From Edolisoma coerulescens (Eukaryota; Chordata; Aves; Passeriformes; Campephagidae), in contig VWZW01000833.1 of assembly GCA_013397115.1 (NCBI GenBank), positions 358,010 through 422,009 on the forward strand: a stretch of 64,000 nt of DNA, written 5' to 3'. Below are positions 56,273 through 64,000 of this stretch, one piece after another; positions within the stretch are counted from its first letter, which is position 1; each line of letters starts with the position of its first letter. Made by a program: the position numbers and the translations under genes. The notes under the pieces are model-generated. The model was not told the origin of the DNA. It was given only the letters and a program-made list of their open reading frames with translations, and did no database searches.

Positions 56273-58086
56273 CTGCAGAGAGAATGCCAAAAATCAAGAG
56301 GAACTTAATTTAGAGCCAGGGAACAGTGTGATCCATGTGACAGGCGGTCCACGAACAGGCAGAAGCACCAGAAAGGTGCAGGAAGCACAGAACGAGGATG
56401 AATGCTGTGGGGATGAGCGTTATCCATGGAGGTGGGATAACACCTGCCTGTGGCCCTGGCCTTCTTAGTCTTCTGGCAACACATGATCAGGTATCAGACA
56501 TGTCAGCCATGTGTTACAACCCTTTCCCATCAAAGACCAATCCCAAGATGTAAGCACACAGAACAATGAGCCTGGTATTATTCCAAACAAGCATTAATGA
56601 GTGTCTCAACCCCACCAACCAAAGAGCTCCCATTAAACTCTACCTTGAGCTCACTGCCTTGACTTCCTTTCTCTTCCCACCTCCCCACATCATTGTACAC
56701 AAGCAGGACAGGCAGGCAGGCCCCCAGACAAGGCAGAATGCCAGGACGCCAAGCACACGTACGTGTAATTCAGCCAGCGCATGACGTTCCAGTAAAGAGA
56801 GTCAAGCCGTGGCGAATTCCCCATGTCTTCCAGCTGGTTCAGAGTGAGCAGCACTTTCTCCACCTCTGTCAACTTCACATTCAGCTTCTGCAAGAGGCAA
56901 GTAGAGGCAATCTGCAGAGTGAACTCGGGAGGGGCACTCACAGCAGCAGGGCACAGGCTATCCGTAGGGGAAGGCTATGACAGGAATTACCAATCCTGCC
57001 TGGCCCTCTCCAAGTTACTGCCTTGAATCCATTTGCAACATCACCTCAGTTTGGGCCAAAAACTGGTCACACCACGCCATCAAGTACTGGGTTTGCTTGA
57101 CAACTTGAGTTTCTACCATGAGAGGCATGAGTCTAACAGAACTGCAGTGGCACAAAAATAACTAGAGGGTCCTTCAGTCTGCTCTCCTTTCCTGCCCATG
57201 GCTGGGAGCAGGGAAAAAAAGACACATGACTATGTACCCATCCAGGAGAAAACCAGCAGCATGTTCCATCTGGTTTCTAAAGATCTGGCACTCTCTTCTG
57301 TAACCCACTGCATAATCTCAGTCAAACCAGGCAGAAAGGGGTGTCTCAAAGGCTATTCAGCTCCTACAGGAGCCTTGAAATAACCTTTCTTCTCCACCCA
57401 CTTTCCCATTAGGTCTTCACAAAGAAACGGGCTGTGGTCTGAGCTCTGGGCTTATCAGTAGGAAACTGGGCTTCAGCAATTCTGCTGCTTGTGGTGCTTT
57501 CCTCCAGTAAATAAGACCACATTAGGGACATATTTTGTCACCTATGGAAAATCTTCGCATGCTCAAAAAAGTCATTTTTCATTAGGGAAAACAAAGCCCC
57601 AAAACAAAGCTTCACTCCTGCTCTTAAAGCTATTAAGCCTGGTTTTGGGAATCATGATCTTTGGAGTTCAGTGGAGAGGAAAGAGCAATCACCTGGGATA
57701 AAGCCCACCCTCACTGTACCCCAGGTTGTATTTCTGCTGATAAGAAAGCAGATGCCACAAGTGTTTGCTGAACACTGCACAAGTGCTCCTCTGGAAATCA
57801 GCTCATAAAGACTCCTTCAGACAGGAGGGCTCTTCTGCCTTCAGATCCAATCAGGCATTCCCTCTAGAAGTACTTCTGGTAGGAAATGAGGTGGGATGTA
57901 GTAATCACATGGCAAAATCCAAGTGTGACATTTAAAAGATACTCAGAAAACAGCCATTTGTCACATCCTGGGTCACACACTCACCTGCCCTGTCACAGTT
58001 TTAAGGAGAAAGTTCAACAGCTCCAAGCTCTTGGCAGCTTTCTCTTTCTCAGCCTTCATGATGGGTTTTCCAAGCGTTTTCAAACA
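55765..58086 (-). CDS. MYBBP1A: MYBBP1A, MYB-binding protein 1A (C-terminal 244 residues, 5' partial)
   Basis: Joining 58086-57985, 56887-56763 and 56272-55765 on the - strand gives one open frame of 244 residues ending in TAA, with GT-AG junctions in phase. The first two exons encode leucine-rich helical text (KSLELLNFLLKTVTGQ, then LTEVEKVLLTLNQLEDMG) fitting the end of the helical-repeat body. The last exon encodes a long Lys/Arg-rich tail containing KGFLPETKKRK, which I recall from mammalian MYBBP1A, and several basic clusters suited to nuclear and nucleolar targeting. The protein is a large nucleolar factor (about 1330 residues in human) acting in rRNA synthesis and processing and in p53 and MYB regulation. 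The order SPNS2 then convergent MYBBP1A is the known vertebrate arrangement. Most of the gene lies beyond 58086 and none of its earlier exons was recognised up to 64000. Confidence 0.9.
56273..56762 (-). other. MYBBP1A: MYBBP1A intron
   Basis: This 490-nt intron has donor GTACGT and acceptor TCTCTGCAG on the - strand. No feature was seen inside. Confidence 0.85.
56763..56887 (-). CDS. MYBBP1A: MYBBP1A penultimate coding exon
   Basis: After TTGCCTCTTGCAG the exon encodes 41 codons from KLNVKLTEVEKVLLTLNQLE to WNVMRWLNY plus two bases (AC) before the donor GTACGTGTG. The split Thr codon joins the terminal exon in phase. An alternative upstream acceptor (CTCTGCAG ending at 56914) is in frame and would add nine codons (IASTCLLQ-type text). 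Confidence 0.88.
56888..57984 (-). other. MYBBP1A: MYBBP1A intron
   Basis: This 1.1-kb GT-AG intron (donor GTGAGT at 57984 on the - strand) has no feature recognised inside. Confidence 0.85.
57985..58086 (-). CDS. MYBBP1A: MYBBP1A coding exon (third from the end)
   Basis: After TTAATTTGCAG on the - strand the exon encodes 34 complete codons, CLKTLGKPIMKAEKEKAAKS followed by LELLNFLLKTVTGQ, ending at donor CAG/GTGAGTG. The leucine-rich helical character and TLGK text fit the family. It begins and ends on codon boundaries. Confidence 0.85.
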
Positions 58087-59747
58087 CTGCAAATTAAATG
58101 AGAAGATTGAGAAAAAAAACACATTAGATGGGGAAACAAATCAGACTTCACAGGAGAAAGCAGAAAACAAGTAAATGAATGGCAGGATTCACCTGTCAGC
58201 AAAGTAATTCTGGAACACAAACCCCACCAAACTCTGGAAAAGTTCAGGAAGGCACTTGGTGAAAGGTTCTGATGCCCAGGTTAATTAACAAACAACTGGA
58301 CAAAGTAAGAGCAAGCAGTATCACAGAAGCAAAACCTTGCTGCTGTCCATAGTTTCTAAGCCAAAGCACAACTGGAGAAAAACAAATACAATAATCCCTG
58401 ACCCTGACCTGGAGAGGCCAAGAAACTGCCAGACAATAGACTCACCTGAGGGACCACAGCTACTCAGCTTCAGGAGCTGGGATTTACACATAAAGCATTA
58501 CTGCAAAAATCCATTAAGACCTATGCCCAGGAAATCCCAGGTGCCAGCCTATAACAGGCCTTGTCAAGTTTAAGTTCACTGAAATAACTGAGGGAAAAAT
58601 CTCCCCTGTGTTCTCTCTATGTGCTGCAGGGTTTCCGAGGCTTAGAGGAAAATCACTCCAAAGATAGGTCAAATAAAAGCCAGTTATTTCCAAAAAGGGC
58701 AGAAAATAGCCATAAAAAGGCAGCTGGATCAAAGAGGTGGCCCAGTGGCTTAGGGGCACTGATCCTCTGCCTGCAGCCAGTCCTTCATCCCTGCTTACAT
58801 GGTCCTTCCCCACTCTGTTTCTGTGTGGACACACTCACCACAGCAAACCCCACACAGATCACACTAATATGAAATAGGATTTGCAGGGAGAAGTGCGCTG
58901 TAGACAGTGGCACGTCCTATTAAAGCCTGCTCCTCTAGAGAAGGCTGCACTTGTGGCCAAGCCCTCCTTTCCTTGGAATTAGGACATTTCAACACAGCCA
59001 AGGGGCAAAGCCCACCCCATGCTCAGCATCCTGTCAGCAGTTCCTCAGGCTGAAAAGTCCCTGCCCCAAACCCATACCCAGCAGTGGAATGTCATCATTC
59101 TCTCGTAGATCCTCTATTCCAACCAGATTGGAAACAATTTAAGGACTCAGCAAACTATTTCCCATCTGCATCAGCATAAAGTTGGCAAATAACACAAAAA
59201 ATCCTTGCAGACACTGAGAGAAGTAAGAAATCTATTCCCCAAAGCAAATTCTTTCAGTAATGACACTCACAACAGAAAAAGGATGCCCAGCAAGAGTGTA
59301 GGGAATACTTTCAGCATAGAAAGTAGGGAGACAAGATAACATGTTTGCAAAAACAGCAGCCTTCAATTAGAATTATTCACTATCTGTACAGGCTCCACAC
59401 CGTGGGAGTATCTTTTTTAAATAATAAAGATACAGTTATTTCCTGTTCAGGATGGTCCACTCAAGCCCTGTATTAGAAAGCCATTCTGCTGGCTGGAATT
59501 CAAGCTGCAGCTTCATCTGACTATCAATAACTTGCTAATTACTCTCTCCTGATATAGACAGATGCACTGCAACTCTATTCCAGAGCTGTCATTAACCTAC
59601 AAGGTCACACAATTCCACAGCTCTGAAGTCTCCCAGGTAAAAAGAGAAACAAATATAGGGGGTGTAATTGGAAAAAAAAAATAAATCTTCACATGTAGGA
59701 TATAACACCCTGTGGGTCAGGCACATTCAGTTTATTAGGCTTACCAC

Positions 59748-59769
59748 TAATAATAAAAATAATAATAAA
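59748..59769. repeat. short AAT-rich simple repeat
   Basis: CTAATAATAAAAATAATAAT is a short, interrupted AAT run. Confidence 0.7.
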
Positions 59770-60971
59770 CAAAAAAGGCTGGCTTACATAAACATTTTCT
59801 TTGCAATTTGAAGAACAAAATATTACCAGGCTAACAGTCTTCCTTGTGGTTAAATCAGCTTTCAGGGAGGCTATTAGGTTGAGATCCTTATTTTGCTAAG
59901 TTGTGCACAAATTCACAGTATGAGAAAATCAGCATGGATTGCCACCTCCTTGGGACAAGAAGAATCAGGGCAGTGCTGTGAGATGGAGCCAGAGTGAAGC
60001 CAACTGTCATTTCATCTTTTCAATATACAAACACTTTAGAATTAAAAAGGTGTTAAAAATAAATTGCATTTTCTCTTCACCGTACATGAGTGATGTAGAC
60101 AAGTGCATTTAAATCAAGCTGGCTTGACTCTGCCTGTTCTTGCTGCCCTGATGCTTTGAAGGATTTGAAATAAATCCTACTGAAGTCAACAGAAAAGTCC
60201 CGTAGCTCTGAAACAGCACCTGAGGGGCTGATTTTCAGCAGTACATAACTTTTCAGGTGCTGGGGAAACTGGGACGTGCGTCTAGTGGGGGTACCCAACC
60301 AAATTCATGCAGACCTGTGGAAAGAAAAGAGTGGCTGGCCCAGCTGGAGATGGAAAACATCACTAGTCTAGTGACTAAACATCTATATTAAGAGCAGTGT
60401 TTTGCATGAATCTGGAAACACAACCACACTTCCACCAGTATAAACAGCCAGAAGCAAACTGGTACAATTTAGATGCTCTGCAAACAAAGAGCTCCCTACT
60501 GAAATGGATCACTTCAAAACAGCTCTCAAAGACCAGGAAGGAACACGAAGGGTGAGTGGAGAAGCCAAAGAAGCCACAAAGCAGCAGCAGAGAAGTCATT
60601 CCTGCAGACTGTACAATTTTCTCTAGCCCAGAAGCAGAAAGAATTGGCTTTAAGGAAGCTGGATTCAGATAAAGTTTTACTGTTTCTCAACATATGCCTT
60701 TCTCCCTTTCCCTTCTGCTACTAAGGGTGTAAAAAAAATTTGCTGCTAAAGCACAAAACCACCACCACCTCTGTATGTGGTAGGTTGAGACAGTCAAGCC
60801 TCCTTAAAGACTTGAGCCCAATTCCTGCTCAGCCCAGAGTCACTTATTATCTTGATCTCACCACTCAGAGCACTTCCCATTAGCATTCCATGAGATGGTA
60901 TCTCTGATTAGGCATTGCTTCATTCTCCTCCTCCCATAGCAGGGAGCACACAGAATGGAGTATTTGCCTCC

Positions 60972-61027
60972 ATGGGATCTGTGTTATTTGTGTTGTTTCC
61001 TTCAATGGGATTTGTGTTTTTTGTGTT
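60972..61027. repeat. two-copy 23-nt direct repeat
   Basis: A 23-nt segment at 60972-60994 beginning ATGGGATCTGTGTT recurs at 61005-61027 with two differences, at a 33-nt period. Confidence 0.75.
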
Positions 61028-63421
61028 AGCATGAGACACCAACACAAACATGCTCACCCTGGTTATGTAAAAGAAGCTGACTTAAGGCTGTGACTGCTGG
61101 CAAGCCTGGAGAAATGGCTCCCAGGGAATGAAATCCTAATCCTCTTCAATGGGAACTGGGTCCAGAAGTCAAAAACAGCTTTCCCAAGAATTTATATAAC
61201 TTAATCTCAAGTAATTATAAAACTTCCTGCTACCTAGGGTACTGACCATTGTCTGCATCCTGTGTTCTGCTCCCTCACTCAGCTCCCTGAGAGATGAAAT
61301 CAGCTCTGCCACCCCAATTGCAGAGGTCAATCATTTTACAGGCCTACCCTGATTTTATTTGGGGAACATACACAATCCAATCATAAAATCAAAGCAAAAG
61401 CTATTATGTAACAGATGGCAAACTGCAACACATGGCAAACATGCCTTAAAAAGAAAAGCAGTATTTCAGTCCTCTGCAGCACCCCTGGGAGAGCCTCGAA
61501 CACTGATCAGATCACAAACACTTGCACAAGGCTGGTAAAGACCTGTTTTACATAGCAAGACTGAGGCACAAAGCAGGGGTTTGCTTCCAGCTATGCTACA
61601 GGTCAGTGGTGGAGGGTTAAAGGAAAACCCAGAAGAACTTGTCTAACCACCTATTCTGGGATTCTCTGCCATGTGCTGTTCCAGAGGTATCTAATTCCCT
61701 CTTTCCCTGGCCTCTGAAAGCATTACCAACCCAAGGGTCACATAGCCCAATTACGCAATACTAAAAGCAGAGAGACCACGTGATTTATACCCAACAGCTA
61801 CACTGGCATCACTTGCTGATTTATGTTGCTTTTCTCCCATTTTCTGCTTTTCTTACTCTGCTGCTTCAGGAACAGCCTGTCCCATTTCACAGGATATCTC
61901 AGTTCCAGTTCCAGCTCAGCAATACCTGTGATGGTTAATCATGCCTGTACATCTGAGCTGTCAGCAGATCTGGGCAGGTCACTTTCCAAAAGGAAAAACT
62001 GTGGAGGCAGTTCTCACAGCTGGAACTCCCATCTCACCTCAAGCCAATACAGCAATACAGCTCCTGCCTCACCCTAAGTGGATTCAGCTGGCAGAGACGG
62101 TTTCATCTTGTTATGTCAGACATGCTGCTTCCAAAAGCCTCTGGCTGTTTCTGGAGGAGTGCACTCCTGGATCCAAAGTTCTCTGCTTCTCAGATTTCTA
62201 CAAGAAGACTGCACAGTGCCAGCATCTTAACAATCAGTGGGTTTTATTATATCCCTCATTCCTGTATCACACATGAGTATATCCCAACTACTGCAGGACC
62301 CAGCCTTCGTTCCACGTGGCATTGCACTTCACAGCATTCCCCCATCTTCACAAAGTGTAAAACAAGTTAGTCAGAGCACAGGAAGTGAATATTTACAGTA
62401 ATTCAGTCACACAGGCAGGACACAGGGCTGGCAGGTAGTTATAACCACACAGCTCAGTTTCTATGTCCAAAACTCCCCTGAAACCCGTCAGACAGCAAAA
62501 GTGCTGTATGTGCACCTAGAGCCACTGCCCAACTTCCCTGCAGGGGAGATGGCAATATGCTGTTACATGGAGCCATGCAATGTTTCTGAAGTCTCCACAT
62601 CCACACCTGCCTGCACCTCTGCCCCTCTCACAGGGACCACTGGGGGACATGCTCAGCCCAGACTCACAAGACACAGCAGCATCTCAGTGCCGTGGAGTGC
62701 CCTGCCACCAGAGACAAGCTCAGTTCCCAGCTGGAAGTTTGAATACCATTTAATATTTACACATTCCCAGCATGTCCTTCAGCCTAGTCCACTGTTTGAA
62801 ACAAACAGCCCTTCCCCTCCATGGGATCAGCCCGACAGGTCCATTACTGAGAGCTGGAGAAGCCTAGCCAGCTTGCGTTCTTTCTGCATGCTGCGCTACC
62901 TCCATCCGGCCCCTCCTCCCACACAGCAGACCAGACACTGATGGATGGATGAATGTGCGGATTCGTGGCTGGACACAGCGCCAAGTCCTTCTGCAGACAC
63001 ACCCCTCCACGACCTTACACCACTGGACAGCCCGGGGTTCCTCAGGTAAAGTCTCTTCTCCAGCGGCAGAGTTCAGCAAAGGTTCCACCCCACAGAATGT
63101 GCCCAGCCACAATGAGGAAGTGCCAGAGGTCTGAGCTCCGAATGCTGAGATCCAAGCTGTGCCCCAGCTCCATGCTGCATGCAGGATCCCAGAGAAATGG
63201 CACAGCCTGGGATTTTGCTGGTGGTGTGGCTCAGGCCCCTGTGGTGGAATCACACCCAGAGGGGCCCAGCAAGAGCACTGGGGGCCCTACAAGCTGTGTC
63301 CAGTACCTGAGCCAAAGCACAAGATTTCCCATGTCACCATACAGGGGAGGTTTGGGAAGGGCAGAGCCTTCCTGTGTTATTGAGAGGTTAAGAGAAAACG
63401 GACAACCCACTGAAGGATTGC

Positions 63422-63486
63422 AGTATTCTGTATGCTCACAGCTCCTGTTACTATACCATGTGAGCATATAGAATACTATATGCTCA
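63422..63486. repeat. three alternately inverted copies of a short unit (two overlapping hairpins)
   Basis: A 19-nt arm (63422-63440) is matched by an inverted arm (63459-63477) with one C/T difference and an 18-nt loop. The second arm also pairs with the following bases: TGAGCATATAG (63461-63471), loop AATA, CTATATGCTCA (63476-63486), a perfect 11-bp stem. The middle segment can therefore fold either way. Confidence 0.9.
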
Positions 63487-64000
63487 GTATCCCCTTGCCT
63501 CGCCTGTAATTCTGATTGTGCTTCTCCTGAGAGGAAGGAGGTAAGCCAGCATCATTGCCTGTATCTCACAGAGGCCAAGTAACACGATGCCACACAAACT
63601 ACGACAGAGCCAGGAATCAACTCTGAGCTTCCCAAAACCCAGACAAGCTGGCCCAAAATACTTCCTTTCATAATAATTGTCTTGGGGATGGTTTATTATC
63701 CCATACCATTTGGGGGGGTTTTGATCTGTTTTGTTTGTGCCCAGGGTGGCTGCTGTCCCCCTCTACCCCTCATCCTCCCTGGCTCTGGGACTATCACGAT
63801 GAATGGGAGCCAGGCTGGGGTTTCAGGAGGGAGCTGGGGGCGGGGTGAGGCAGCTCCCCCTTTTCAGGGCAGGCTGTTCGACTGGACACATGCTGCCAGT
63901 GTCTCTGACCAGGGATCCTGCTGTTTCTGTGGGTTTTGCCTGCTTCGGCACTGTGACTGGGCTTGCTGGCTTGCTTTTTTTTTTTTCTTTCCGCTGCCCT

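Larger units (their letters stand above)
58087..64000 (-). other. MYBBP1A: region upstream of the recognised MYBBP1A exons, probably intron
   Basis: I found no further MYBBP1A exon in these 5.9 kb. One strong donor-like site (CAG/GTGAGT near 58445 on the - strand) follows text with in-frame stops. The stretch holds a short AAT-rich run (59748-59769), a 23-nt direct repeat (60972-61027), a hairpin cluster (63422-63486) and a G-rich end with a GC-box-like GGGGGCGGGGTG near 63836-63847. No CR1 copy was recognised. Confidence 0.55.

Noticed and set aside
55737..56313. Open frames of 160-184 codons on the + strand opposite the MYBBP1A terminal exon
   Set aside because: They are antisense shadows of a Lys/Arg-rich low-complexity exon, which has few stops in the opposite frames. 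The - strand frame has correct splice phases and family similarity.
58160..58200. Possible 41-nt MYBBP1A exon ending in GCTGACAG/GTGAAT on the - strand
   Set aside because: Its open frame leaves two extra bases and does not match the phase of the next exon. The matching frame has a stop.
58446..58500. Possible extra MYBBP1A exon with strong donor CAG/GTGAGT and acceptor TTTTTTGCAG on the - strand
   Set aside because: The next exon begins in phase 0, and in the matching frame this segment contains two TGA stops.
62864..63471. 129- to 172-codon overlapping open frames on both strands near the right end
   Set aside because: Neither strand shows family similarity. They overlap each other and lie in a moderately GC-rich stretch where stops are rarer.
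63836..63847. GC-box-like GGGGGCGGGGTG as a promoter
   Set aside because: There is no CpG-rich context, no first exon and no gene start expected here. A single GC box is not enough to call a promoter.

Overview
This window is vertebrate nuclear DNA, almost certainly from a bird. Genes are split into short exons with canonical GT-AG introns. The interspersed repeats I can recognise are nearly all 3' fragments of CR1 LINEs ending in the avian ATTCTATG-type octamer, and repeat density is low. I see no bacterial, plasmid, phage or CRISPR content.

Two genes are supported, arranged tail to tail. On the + strand, positions 742-46234 carry the last nine recognisable coding exons of SPNS2, the Spinster-family MFS exporter of sphingosine-1-phosphate (358 residues here; the N-terminal part and promoter lie upstream of the window). 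Exons are at 742-893, 2733-2799, 5357-5499, 6639-6791, 8505-8694, 14266-14331, 21438-21536, 32109-32272 and 46192-46234. All splice junctions join in frame. A long 3'UTR probably runs to an AATAAA at 51093. On the - strand, 58086-55765 carries the last three recognisable coding exons of MYBBP1A (58086-57985, 56887-56763, 56272-55765), which encode the end of the protein with its very basic nucleolar tail. A short 3'UTR ends near an AATAAA at 55674-55669. SPNS2 followed by convergent MYBBP1A is the known vertebrate order, and this supports calling the transporter SPNS2 rather than its paralogue SPNS3.

The rest is intron or spacer: SPNS2 introns from about 1.1 to 13.9 kb, a roughly 4.5 kb spacer (about 51116-55650) and at least 5.9 kb upstream of the last recognised MYBBP1A exon (58087-64000). 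These hold eight CR1 fragments, a large TTTC microsatellite, short tandem repeats and several small inverted repeats.

I found no new multi-gene system. The observations most worth checking are: (1) a 172-nt pyrimidine-only tract, mostly TTTC repeat, directly in front of an SPNS2 3' splice site, which forces an unusually distant or non-adenosine branch point; (2) a correctly phased candidate alternative last exon at 32835-32901 that would give SPNS2 a different C-terminus; (3) an inverted pair of perfect octamer motifs at 24689-24727; (4) three alternately inverted copies of a short unit at 63422-63486 that can form two competing hairpins.
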